Made by a program: the position numbers and the translations under genes
Origin: Allostella sp. ATCC 35155
GTDB lineage: Bacteria; Pseudomonadota; Alphaproteobacteria; ATCC43930; Allostellaceae
DNA length: 64,000 bases
Assembly: GCA_006738865.1 (NCBI GenBank)
Contig: AP019701.1
Location: forward strand, 3,654,001-3,718,000
Direction: 5' to 3'
Shown here: positions 9,027 to 16,770 of the stretch, in pieces
How the letters are laid out: each line of letters starts with the position of its first letter
Numbering within the stretch: position 1 is the first letter of the stretch
Notes under the pieces: generated by a model
What the model was told of the DNA's origin: nothing
The model's database searches: none
Seen by the model: the letters and a program-made list of their open reading frames with translations, nothing else

Positions 9027-11028
9027 ACCCGGCTGGCAGGTCGGCATCGACATCGGCGGCACCTTCACCGACCTCGTCGCCCTCCACCCCGGCACCGGCG
9101 AGGTCCGCTCGATCAAGGTTCCGACCCGCCGGGCCGATCCCGTCGCCAGCATCCAGGCGGCGCTCACCGCGGCGGAGCTCGACCCGGCCCTGGTCGACGA
9201 CCTCGTCCACGGCACGACGCTGGTGACGAACGCGATCGTCGAGGACCGGGTCGAGCCGGTGGCGCTCGTCACCACCCGGGGCTTCGAGGACGTGCTCGAC
9301 ATCGGCCGCGCCGGCCGCCAGCACCTCTACCGCCTCGACGCGCTGCCGCGCCGACCGGCCCAGGTGCCGCCGGCGCGCCGGGTCGGCCTCGCCGAGCGCC
9401 TGGACCATGCCGGCAATCCGGTGCTGGTGCCGGATGCCGCCGCACTCGCCGCCGCCGCCGAAGCGGTGCGCGCGACGGGCGTCGAGAGCGTCGCCGTCTC
9501 GCTGCTGCACGCCTACGCCAATCCGGCCCACGAGCAGGCGATGGCGGCGGCGCTGGACGGGGTCGCGCCGTTCCTGTCGCTGTCGCATCTCGTCAACCCG
9601 GAGACGCGCGAGTTCGAGCGCACCGCGGCGACGGTCCTCAACGCCTCGGTCATGCCGATCGCCGCCCGCTATCTCGACCGGCTGCAGCGCGAGGTGAAGG
9701 GCGCGCGACTGCACGTCATGCATTCGGCCGGCGGCATGGCCTCGCCGGAAGCCTCCGCGCGCCGGCCGCTCGCCATGGCGCTGTCCGGTCCGGCCGCCGG
9801 CGTGTCGGCCGCAGCCCGCGTCGCGGGCGAGCTCGGGCTCGACCGGGTGCTGAGCTTCGACATGGGCGGGACCACCACCGACGTCTGCCTCGTGGTCGGC
9901 GGCGCGGCCGAGATATCGACCGACTCCAAGCTCGCCGGGCGGCCGGTCCGCCAGCCCATGGTCGCGGTCGAATCGATCGGCGCCGGTGGCGGCTCGCTCG
10001 TCCAGTACGGCACGGGCGGCCTCACCATCGGGCCCGAGAGCGCCGGCGCCGACCCTGGCCCCGCCGCCTATGGCCGCGGCGGCACCCGTCCGACCGTGAC
10101 CGACGCGAATGCAGTGCTGGGCTACCTCGACCCCGCCAAGCGCCTGGGCGGGGCGATCACGCTGGACGTCGCCGCGGCCGACGCCGCCCTGCGCCCGCTG
10201 GCCCGTCAGCTCGGCGTCGGCGTCGTCGAACTGGCGCTCGGCGTCCAGCGCGTCGCCAACGCCGCGATGGTCCGCGCGCTGGCCCGCGTCACCGTCGAGC
10301 GCGGCGTCGACGGCCGGCAATGCACCCTGCTGGCCTTCGGCGGCGCAGGGCCGATGCACGCCGTCGGCCTCGCCAAGGAGTTCGGCATCGCCGAGATCCT
10401 GGTCCCGCGCTTCTCGTCGGCCTTTTCCGCGCTCGGCTGCGTCGTCGCCGACATGAGCTACACCCAGCAGCAGGCGGTCCGCCTCCTCAGCCAGGCCTGG
10501 GACGGCGAACGGTTCCAGGCCCTCCATGACGGGATGCTGGCCGGCCTGACCGAGCCCCTGCTGCGCCAGGGACATGCGACCGACACGGTCACGGTCGAGC
10601 GGACAGCCCTCGTCCGTTATGTCGGGCAGAGCTACGCCGTCGAGGTTCCGTTCGCGCTGCCGCTCGACCTCGACCGGCTGGGGGCCGATTTCCGGCGCCG
10701 CCACCAGGACATCTACGGCTACGCCACGCCCGAGCACTGGGAGATGCAGAGCCTGCGGATGCGCGCTTCGGTACCGCGCCAGACGCGCTTCGGCGCCGTG
10801 CCCGTGCCGGCCGCCGCACCGCGGCCGATCTCGACCGCGCCCGGCTGGTTCGAGCCGGCCGCACCGCACCAGACGCCGCGCTTCGACCGCGACCAGCTGC
10901 CGCCCGGCTGGCGCTTCGACGGCCCCGTCATCGTCGAAGATGCCTGGTCCACCATCGTCGTGCCGCCCGGCTGGACGGTCGGCGCCGACGCCATGGGCCA
11001 TCTCCGGATCCGCGAGACCACCCGATGA
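9016..11028 (+). CDS. Hydantoinase/oxoprolinase subunit A (second copy)
   Basis: Full-length HyuA/OplA family protein, 670 residues. The N-terminal actin-like fold opens VGIDIGGTFTDLVALHP (about residues 9-25); the REFERTAAT segment is near 195. The second nucleotide loop DMGGTTTDVCLV is near 285, followed by GAGGGS, GPESAGADPGP and FGGAGPMHAVGLA. The start at 9016 lies inside the end of the oxygenase gene, and the stop overlaps hyuB by four bases (ATGA), implying tight coupling. It differs from the first copy in the nucleotide loop (GTTTDV against GTSFDV), so this is a paralogue of another subfamily, not a recent duplicate. ATP-dependent cleavage of a cyclic amide or similar bond is expected. 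Confidence 0.94.
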   Translation: MPTEPGWQVGIDIGGTFTDLVALHPGTGEVRSIKVPTRRADPVASIQAALTAAELDPALVDDLVHGTTLVTNAIVEDRVEPVALVTTRGFEDVLDIGRAGRQHLYRLDALPRRPAQVPPARRVGLAERLDHAGNPVLVPDAAALAAAAEAVRATGVESVAVSLLHAYANPAHEQAMAAALDGVAPFLSLSHLVNPETREFERTAATVLNASVMPIAARYLDRLQREVKGARLHVMHSAGGMASPEASARRPLAMALSGPAAGVSAAARVAGELGLDRVLSFDMGGTTTDVCLVVGGAAEISTDSKLAGRPVRQPMVAVESIGAGGGSLVQYGTGGLTIGPESAGADPGPAAYGRGGTRPTVTDANAVLGYLDPAKRLGGAITLDVAAADAALRPLARQLGVGVVELALGVQRVANAAMVRALARVTVERGVDGRQCTLLAFGGAGPMHAVGLAKEFGIAEILVPRFSSAFSALGCVVADMSYTQQQAVRLLSQAWDGERFQALHDGMLAGLTEPLLRQGHATDTVTVERTALVRYVGQSYAVEVPFALPLDLDRLGADFRRRHQDIYGYATPEHWEMQSLRMRASVPRQTRFGAVPVPAAAPRPISTAPGWFEPAAPHQTPRFDRDQLPPGWRFDGPVIVEDAWSTIVVPPGWTVGADAMGHLRIRETTR

Positions 11029-12602
11029 GGAACACCGTCGATCCCTTCACCGTCGAGGTCATCCGCCACGCGCTGACCGCGGCGGCCGAGGAAATGTCCT
11101 TCGTCGTCATGCGCTCGGCGCGGTCGCCGCTGCTGCGCGAGGCGGGCGACCTGTCCTCGGCGATCACCGACCACAAGGGCGACCTCATCGCCCAGGGCCG
11201 CGACATCCCGATCCATCTCGGCGTCATGAGCTTCACGGTGAAGAAGTTCCTGGAACGGGTGCCGGCCGAGCGGCTGCGGCCGGGCGACGTCTGGTTCCTC
11301 AACCTGCCCGAGGTCGGCGGCAACCACCTGCCGGACGTCAAGGCGATCCGGCCGATCTTCCTCGAGGGCCGCCTCTTCGCCTTTGCCGTCAGCCTTGCCC
11401 ATTGGGGCGACATCGGCGGTGCCTGGGCCGGCAGCTACTTCGCGGCCGCCACCGAGACCTGGCAGGAGGGCGTGCGCATCCCGCCGCTGCGCCTCGTCAC
11501 CGCCGAAGGCATCGACGCCGAGAAGCGCGACTTCCTCCTCGCCAACCTGCGCGGACCGGCCGAGCGCGAGGGCGACCTGCTGGCCCAGGTGGCCGCCACG
11601 CGGGCGGCGGAGATCCGGCTCGAGCGGCTCTGCCAGGAGCATGGCGCGGCCACCATCCGCGCCGCCCTCGACCGCCTCGACGACCTCTCCGAGGCGCAGA
11701 TGCGCGAGGCCATCACCGGCCTGCCCGACGGCGTCTGGGAGGGCGAGGATTTCCTCGACGACGATGGCCCCGGCGGGCGGCCGGCCGCCATCCGCGTCCG
11801 CGTCGAGATCGCGGGAGACCGCGCACGGTTCGACTTCTCGGGCACCGACGACGCCGTGGCAGGTCCGCTCAACACGACGCCCTTCGTCGCCATGGCCGCG
11901 GTCTACTACGCCATCAAGGCGGTGGCCGGACCCGAGATCCAGCCCAACGGCGGCTGCTACCGGGCGCTGGAGGTGGTGACACGGCCCGGCTCGATCCTCG
12001 AACCCGGCATCGACCGCCCCGTCGTCGGCGGCAACCACGAGACCTCGCAGCGTGCGGTCGACGCCATCATGCTGGCGCTCGCCGGCGCCGTGGCGGAGCG
12101 CCTGACGGCCGGCGGCTCGACCACGGCGGGACTGCTGATCTTCGGCGGGCGGCGGCGCGACGGCGCGATCGGCACCTTCTACGAGACCCATGGCGGCGGC
12201 GAAGGGGCCCGCATCGACCGCGACGGGCAGCCGGTCGTGCGCGTCCACCTGACCAACACGATGAACACGCCGGTCGAGATCGTCGAGGCGGAATACCAGC
12301 TGCGCGTCGACGAGCAGCGCCTGCGTCCCGCATCCGGCGGCCAGGGCCGCCACCGCGGCGGCGACGGCATGGTCCGCGGGTACACGGTGCTGGCGGACGG
12401 GCTGTCGCTGACGACGATGTTCGAGCGCCGCGTCGTGCCGCCCTATGGCCTTGCCGGCGGTGCGCCGGGCCTGCCCTTCCGGGCCACCCTCCACCGCGAG
12501 GGGGAATCCCTGGAACTGCGCGGCAAGGCGAATCTCGACCTCCGCGCGGGCGATCGCGTGGTCATGGAGACGTCGGGCGGCGGCGGCTACGGCGGCGACT
12601 GA
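11025..12602 (+). CDS. Hydantoinase/oxoprolinase subunit B (second copy)
   Basis: HyuB/OplB-family protein of 525 residues, coupled to the preceding A subunit through an ATGA overlap. It keeps AHWGDIGGAWAG, the GPLNTTPFVAMAAVYYAIK core and the closing TSGGGGYGG. Its second motif is unusual: where the family and the first copy read NDPYxGGTHLxD, this protein reads NLPEVGGNHLPD (about residues 93-104), so the Asp and Tyr next to the Asn are replaced. That suggests a different substrate or metal environment. A perfect inverted repeat follows 12 bases after the stop, then a TRAP transporter, so this is probably the last enzyme gene of the transcript. Confidence 0.93.
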   Translation: MRNTVDPFTVEVIRHALTAAAEEMSFVVMRSARSPLLREAGDLSSAITDHKGDLIAQGRDIPIHLGVMSFTVKKFLERVPAERLRPGDVWFLNLPEVGGNHLPDVKAIRPIFLEGRLFAFAVSLAHWGDIGGAWAGSYFAAATETWQEGVRIPPLRLVTAEGIDAEKRDFLLANLRGPAEREGDLLAQVAATRAAEIRLERLCQEHGAATIRAALDRLDDLSEAQMREAITGLPDGVWEGEDFLDDDGPGGRPAAIRVRVEIAGDRARFDFSGTDDAVAGPLNTTPFVAMAAVYYAIKAVAGPEIQPNGGCYRALEVVTRPGSILEPGIDRPVVGGNHETSQRAVDAIMLALAGAVAERLTAGGSTTAGLLIFGGRRRDGAIGTFYETHGGGEGARIDRDGQPVVRVHLTNTMNTPVEIVEAEYQLRVDEQRLRPASGGQGRHRGGDGMVRGYTVLADGLSLTTMFERRVVPPYGLAGGAPGLPFRATLHREGESLELRGKANLDLRAGDRVVMETSGGGGYGGD

Positions 12603-12614
12603 CGATCGCCTGGC

Positions 12615-12650
12615 ATTCGCAGTTCGCCGCTTGACCCCTGAACTGCGAAT
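12615..12650. repeat. Perfect 11-bp inverted repeat upstream of the TRAP operon
   Basis: ATTCGCAGTTC (12615-12625) and GAACTGCGAAT (12640-12650) are exact reverse complements separated by 14 bases, in the 183-base gap between hyuB and dctP. The arms are less GC-rich than the surroundings. No T-tract follows, so an operator for a dimeric regulator or a Rho-type hairpin are both possible. Confidence 0.6.
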
Positions 12651-12785
12651 CCCGAAAGATGAAATCACCGTAATCCCCGGCCTGCCGGAGATCGATTGCG
12701 GGACAACAGCGGGCGCGGAGCCGGGAGCATACCCGGCCGGCACCGGCAACGGCTGCGTCCGGCGATGCGGTCATGGGAGGAACAC

Positions 12786-13781
12786 ATGGTGGCTTACTCG
12801 GCACGCGTTGCCGGAATGGGCGTGGCTGCCCTTCTGGCATTTTCGGCAGGCTCGGCGGTCCTGGCGCAAGACCTCAGCATGGGCAACGTCAATCCGCCCA
12901 AGCACGGCACTTCGGTAGCAGCCCAGCACTTCATCGACAAGCTGGCCGAACTCTCGGGCGGCAAGATCAAGGTCGCGCATCACCATTCCGGCGCGCTGGG
13001 CGGCGAGCGCGAAGTCGCCCAGCAGATCCAGCTTGGCGCCGTCGACTTCGGTCCGATCACGACCGCACCGCTGTCGACGCTGATCCCGGAAATGTCGGTC
13101 TTCCAGCTACCTTACATCTTCCGGGACTATCAGCACCTCTTCAAGACGCTCGACGGCGACGACACCGTCGTGAAGTACTATTCGGGCGTGCTCGACAAGA
13201 AGGGGCTGAAGCTCGTCGGCTTCATCGCCGCCGGCTATCGCGGCATCTACGGCCATCACCCGATCAACTCGATCGCCGACGTCAAGGGCAAGAAGATCCG
13301 GGTTCAGGAAGACAAGATCCTGGTGGCGACCTTCAAGGCGCTCGGCATGATCTCCACGCCGATCGCCTTCCCCGAAGTCGCGACGGCCTTGCAGACCAGG
13401 GTCATCGAGTTCGCCGAAGGCGGCGTGAATACTTTTTACCACAACAAGTTCTACGACATCGTGAAGAACGTCGCCGACGTCCGCCACACCCATCAGGCGA
13501 TCGCCCTCATCATGGCCAAGGGCAGCTGGGCCAAGCAGGACGCCGCCGGCAAGAAGGCGATCACGGACGCTTGGGCGTCGACGCGGGATTTCAACCGCAA
13601 GTTCATCCTGGAGGAGGACAAGTCCATCCAGGACAACGTGCGCGCCAAGGGCGTCGCCATCACCAAGCCCGACGCCGGCCCCTTCCGCGACGCGACCAAG
13701 AGCGTCTACGAGGATTTCTATGCGACCCCGGCCGGCAAGGACGCGCGCAAGATCGTCGACCATATCCTGGCGGTGAAGTAG
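12786..13781 (+). CDS. dctP: TRAP transporter substrate-binding protein DctP
   Basis: Periplasmic solute-binding protein of the DctP family, 331 residues. The ATG at 12786 has a GGGAGGA ribosome site and begins a Sec signal peptide (hydrophobic core AALLAFSAGSAVLAQ, cleavage near residue 26). The mature part keeps family landmarks: SGALGGEREVAQQIQLGAVD, the switch segment FQLPYIFRDYQHLFK, and LKLVGFIAAGYRGIYG. The basic/aromatic region GKKIRVQED contains the Arg expected to bind a ligand carboxylate. It directs uptake through the next two genes. Ligand unknown; an organic acid is the family norm, and adjacency to the hyu block suggests an acid made from, or parallel to, the ABC substrate. Confidence 0.92.
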   Translation: MVAYSARVAGMGVAALLAFSAGSAVLAQDLSMGNVNPPKHGTSVAAQHFIDKLAELSGGKIKVAHHHSGALGGEREVAQQIQLGAVDFGPITTAPLSTLIPEMSVFQLPYIFRDYQHLFKTLDGDDTVVKYYSGVLDKKGLKLVGFIAAGYRGIYGHHPINSIADVKGKKIRVQEDKILVATFKALGMISTPIAFPEVATALQTRVIEFAEGGVNTFYHNKFYDIVKNVADVRHTHQAIALIMAKGSWAKQDAAGKKAITDAWASTRDFNRKFILEEDKSIQDNVRAKGVAITKPDAGPFRDATKSVYEDFYATPAGKDARKIVDHILAVK

Positions 13782-13785
13782 CGCC

Positions 13786-14307
13786 ATGGCGCAGAACCAT
13801 GGCGGCGGCGGGCCCCGGGAGGGCCCGCCGCCGGGCGTTCTTACGCGCATCTATGACGGGCTCGGCCTCGTCGGCGGCCTCATCCTCGCCGTCATGACGT
13901 TCGCGGTCTTCGTCCAGGTCGTCTTCCGCTATCTCGGCCTGACGGTGATCGACGGGCTGGAGGAGATCCCGCGCTACCTCTTCATCTGGCTGGTCATGAT
14001 CGGGTCGGCGGCGGCGATGTGGCGCGGCGAGCATACGGCGCTCGACTATTTCGTCCTGCGCTTCGGACCGAAGGGACAGGCGATCACCCGGATCGTATCG
14101 CTGTCGGCCTGCATCTGGGTCTTCCTCTATCTCATCAAGCTGAGCTGGACGCTGGTGCCCAACGCCCAGCTGCAGACCAGCGCCGGGCTCGAGCTGCCGC
14201 TCGGCTACGTCTTCGTGGCCGTGCCGGTCGGCGCGGCCCTGATCCTCGTGCCGCTGGTCCTCCAGCTCGCGAAAGCCGTGAGGGCGCTATGGCCGAAACG
14301 CTCCTGA
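13786..14307 (+). CDS. dctQ: TRAP transporter small permease DctQ
   Basis: Four-helix small membrane subunit, 173 residues, beginning 4 bases after the dctP stop. The helices lie about residues 25-45, 58-75, 95-115 and 140-160, and EIPRYLFIWLVMIGSA is the typical DctQ signature. The first 17 residues are a Gly/Pro-rich tail (GGGGPREGPPPG) that forms a perfect hairpin in the mRNA. Its 3' end overlaps dctM by 19 bases. Confidence 0.9.
   Translation: MAQNHGGGGPREGPPPGVLTRIYDGLGLVGGLILAVMTFAVFVQVVFRYLGLTVIDGLEEIPRYLFIWLVMIGSAAAMWRGEHTALDYFVLRFGPKGQAITRIVSLSACIWVFLYLIKLSWTLVPNAQLQTSAGLELPLGYVFVAVPVGAALILVPLVLQLAKAVRALWPKRS
13804..13832 (+). repeat. Perfect 12-bp GC hairpin inside the first codons of dctQ
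   Basis: Arms GGCGGCGGGCCC (13804-13815) and GGGCCCGCCGCC (13821-13832) with a 5-base loop lie in codons 7-16 of dctQ, just after dctP. The structure would slow ribosome entry into dctQ or shield the dctP message from 3' decay. It matches hairpins at the binding-protein/permease junctions at 4661 and 50302. Confidence 0.6.
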
Positions 14308-15575
14308 TCGTCTTCGTCGTCTTCATCCTGCTGGGGACGCCGATCTCGATCGCGCTCGGGGTCGGGGCCTTCGGCGCGGCCATTTTCTACCCGGTGCTCA
14401 ACCCGATCATCGTGCCGACCCGGTTCGTCGGGCTCCTGTCGGATTCCTACCTGCTGCTCGCAGCCCCCCTCTTCATCCTCGCCGGGAACATCGCGGCGCG
14501 CGGTGGCGTGGCCCGCGTCATCATCGACCTCGCGACGGCCGTCGTCGGCCGCTTCCGTGGCGGTCTGGCCTACGTCAATGTCGCCGACAGCATGGTCTTC
14601 GGCGGCATCTCGGGGTCAGCGGTGGCCGATGTCGCCGCGCTCGGCACCTTCCTCATCCCGCAGATGGAGCGGAAGGGCTACGACCGCGACTTCGCCACGG
14701 CCCTGACGGTGGCGACCGCGGTGGTCGCGCCGATCATCCCGCCCTCCATCATCGCCGTCATCTATGCCTGGATGGCGGACCAGTCGGTGGCTGCGATGTT
14801 CGCCGCCGGGGTCATTCCGGGCCTGCTCGTCGGTCTCGGCATGGCGATCCCGGTCTTCGTCATCTCGCGCAAGCGCAACTATCCGCGCGAACAGCCGCCG
14901 ACCCTGCGCCAGTTCCTGCGCGTCCTGTGGGCCGCGACGCCGGCCCTGATGATCCCGATCATCATCATGGGCGGCATCCTCTTCGGCATCTTCACGCCGA
15001 CCGAGGCCGCCGCCGTCGCCGCGGTCTATGCGCTGGTCGTGCCGCCGATCTTCTACCGCCAGCCCTCCTGGCGCGAGCTGCCGGCGATCTTCGCCGACTC
15101 CGCCCGCCTCTCGGGCGTCATCGGCCTCATCATCGGCTTCGTCGGCGCCTTCGGCTGGGTCCTGACCTACTCGAAGTTCCCCTTCATGGTCGCCGAGGCG
15201 ATCTCGCAGATCGCGCCGCACTGGTTCATCTTCATCTTCATGGTGATCTTCCTCTACCTCATCCTCGGCACCTTCCTCACGCCGTCCGAGATCATCCTGG
15301 TGACGGTGCCGGTGCTGCTGCCGGTGGCGGAGGCGATCGGCGTCCACCCGATCCATTTCGGGCTGGTCTGCGTCGTGGCCTCGGCGATCGGGCACGTCAC
15401 CCCGCCGGTCGGCCTCTGCCTCTTCGTCGGCATGGCGGTGAGCGGGTTGCCCATGGAAAAGCTCGTCCCGCCGCTGCTGCCCTTCATCGCGGCGATCGCG
15501 GGCGTGCTGCTGCTGCTCGCGGTCTTCCCCGAACTGACGCTGTTCGTGCCGCGCCTGCTCGGCTTCATCACATAA
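14289..15575 (+). CDS. dctM: TRAP transporter large permease DctM
   Basis: Large 12-helix permease, 428 residues, beginning AETLLIVFVVFILLGTPISIALG. Conserved stretches are FGGISGSAVADVAALG with the preceding NVADSMV, VAPIIPPSIIAVIYAW, GIFTPTEAAAVAAVYAL, and near the end HPIHFGLVCVVASAIGHVTPPVGLCLF. Inner membrane; uses an ion gradient to import the acid delivered by DctP. It starts inside the end of dctQ and closes the long + strand block; a bidirectional hairpin terminator follows. Confidence 0.94.
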   Translation: MAETLLIVFVVFILLGTPISIALGVGAFGAAIFYPVLNPIIVPTRFVGLLSDSYLLLAAPLFILAGNIAARGGVARVIIDLATAVVGRFRGGLAYVNVADSMVFGGISGSAVADVAALGTFLIPQMERKGYDRDFATALTVATAVVAPIIPPSIIAVIYAWMADQSVAAMFAAGVIPGLLVGLGMAIPVFVISRKRNYPREQPPTLRQFLRVLWAATPALMIPIIIMGGILFGIFTPTEAAAVAAVYALVVPPIFYRQPSWRELPAIFADSARLSGVIGLIIGFVGAFGWVLTYSKFPFMVAEAISQIAPHWFIFIFMVIFLYLILGTFLTPSEIILVTVPVLLPVAEAIGVHPIHFGLVCVVASAIGHVTPPVGLCLFVGMAVSGLPMEKLVPPLLPFIAAIAGVLLLLAVFPELTLFVPRLLGFIT

Positions 15576-15578
15576 GGA

Positions 15579-15610
15579 AAGGGGCCGCCGGATCGCTCCG
15601 GCGGCCCCTT
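15579..15610. terminator. Strong bidirectional hairpin between dctM and the TauD-type gene
   Basis: A 14-bp perfect stem, AAGGGGCCGCCGGA (15579-15592) with TCCGGCGGCCCCTT (15597-15610) and loop TCGC. It lies between convergent stop codons at 15575 and 15635, with short A- and T-containing flanks, and can serve both strands. Confidence 0.85.
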
Positions 15611-15634
15611 CCAAACCGCGACGCTGCGGCCGTA

Positions 15635-16630
15635 TCAGCCGCGGAACTGGCGGCGGTCGCCCTTGCGCAGCCAGAGGCGCAGCAGGTGGCGGCGCTTCTC
15701 CGGCTCGTCATGGTCGACATAGGGCGTGCGGCCATGGACGATGAAGCGGTTGTTCAGGATCTGCATCTGCCCCGGCTCCATGAAGAAGTCGTGGCGGTAC
15801 TCGGGGTTGCCGAGGAAGCCGTCCAGCATCTCGACCGACTGCACCCCCGCCTCGTCCAGCACCCGGCCGGTCTTGGCATAGCCGCGGCGGATGACTCGGG
15901 CGTTGAAGCGGATGCGCAGGCCGCCGTCCGGCTCGATCCCGAAGATCGGATACCAGTTGCTCTTCCCGGCATCGGGTGCCTGGTACTCCTGGTGATGGCG
16001 GTAGAAGGGCTGGTACATGCGCGCCAGCAGGTCGGGATGGCGGTCCTGGAAATGGACATGGGCCGCGTAGGCGCTGGACAGCGAACTCTTGCCGCCCGAC
16101 TTGGCGGTGTTGAGGCACAAGAGGCTGATGTAGTTCGGCGGCGCCTCGCCCATCGAGCTGTCATTGTGCATGTCGAGCCCCTCGGGCGTCAGCGCGGTGC
16201 GCGTCTCGCCGGTGTAGGGCTGTCCGTCATGGCGGACGTCGTAGATCATCGTGCCGGGCCAGTCCTGCGCCACCGGCGGCTCCAGCAGGCTGCCGATCAG
16301 CCAGTAGATGTCGGTCAGCTCGCGCTTGGACCAGCGGTCGACCGGCAGCCGGTCGAGGATGACGAAGCCGAGCCCCTCGTCGAGGCGCTGCTTGATCCCG
16401 GCCATCCATTGCCGGCAGGCGGACATCGCGAAATGTTCGGGCAGCAGGATCAGCGTCGGCACCGGCGCCTTGCGCTGCTCCGCCACCACGGCGTCGAGTT
16501 CGGCAAGGCATTCATCCGGCAGGCGGACGACGAAATCCGCATCGCGGAGATCGGGGCCGAGCCAGACATGCGGCGAGGACGGGGACACCCGCGCCGGCGG
16601 GCGCTCGAGCGTTGCAAGATCGGTCGACAT
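15635..16630 (-). CDS. TauD/TfdA-family 2-oxoglutarate dioxygenase
   Basis: Soluble Fe(II)/2OG dioxygenase, 331 residues from the ATG at 16630. The iron triad is H155 and D157 in MHNDSS and H299 in IVHGRTPY, followed by the arginine-rich C-terminal RRHLLRLWLRKGD that normally supplies the 2OG clamp. SMGEAPPNYISLLCL matches a subgroup of TfdA-like enzymes that act on small organic acids. An upstream in-frame ATG at 16747 would add 39 residues of low-complexity character and is less likely. The substrate is unknown. It lies opposite the hyu/TRAP block, so it may share that pathway or be unrelated. Confidence 0.9.
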   Translation of the reverse strand: MSTDLATLERPPARVSPSSPHVWLGPDLRDADFVVRLPDECLAELDAVVAEQRKAPVPTLILLPEHFAMSACRQWMAGIKQRLDEGLGFVILDRLPVDRWSKRELTDIYWLIGSLLEPPVAQDWPGTMIYDVRHDGQPYTGETRTALTPEGLDMHNDSSMGEAPPNYISLLCLNTAKSGGKSSLSSAYAAHVHFQDRHPDLLARMYQPFYRHHQEYQAPDAGKSNWYPIFGIEPDGGLRIRFNARVIRRGYAKTGRVLDEAGVQSVEMLDGFLGNPEYRHDFFMEPGQMQILNNRFIVHGRTPYVDHDEPEKRRHLLRLWLRKGDRRQFRG

Positions 16631-16770
16631 GGCGAGCGGGACTCCACCGAGTGCTGCGGCAGTCGGGAAGTAGGCCGGCCCCGCCGCCTGTCGGTCAAGC
16701 GGCAATATCGTGCCGCGGGTGCCACAATCGGTCCCAATTTTCATCATGCGGAACTCTCGCTCCGGCGCAC

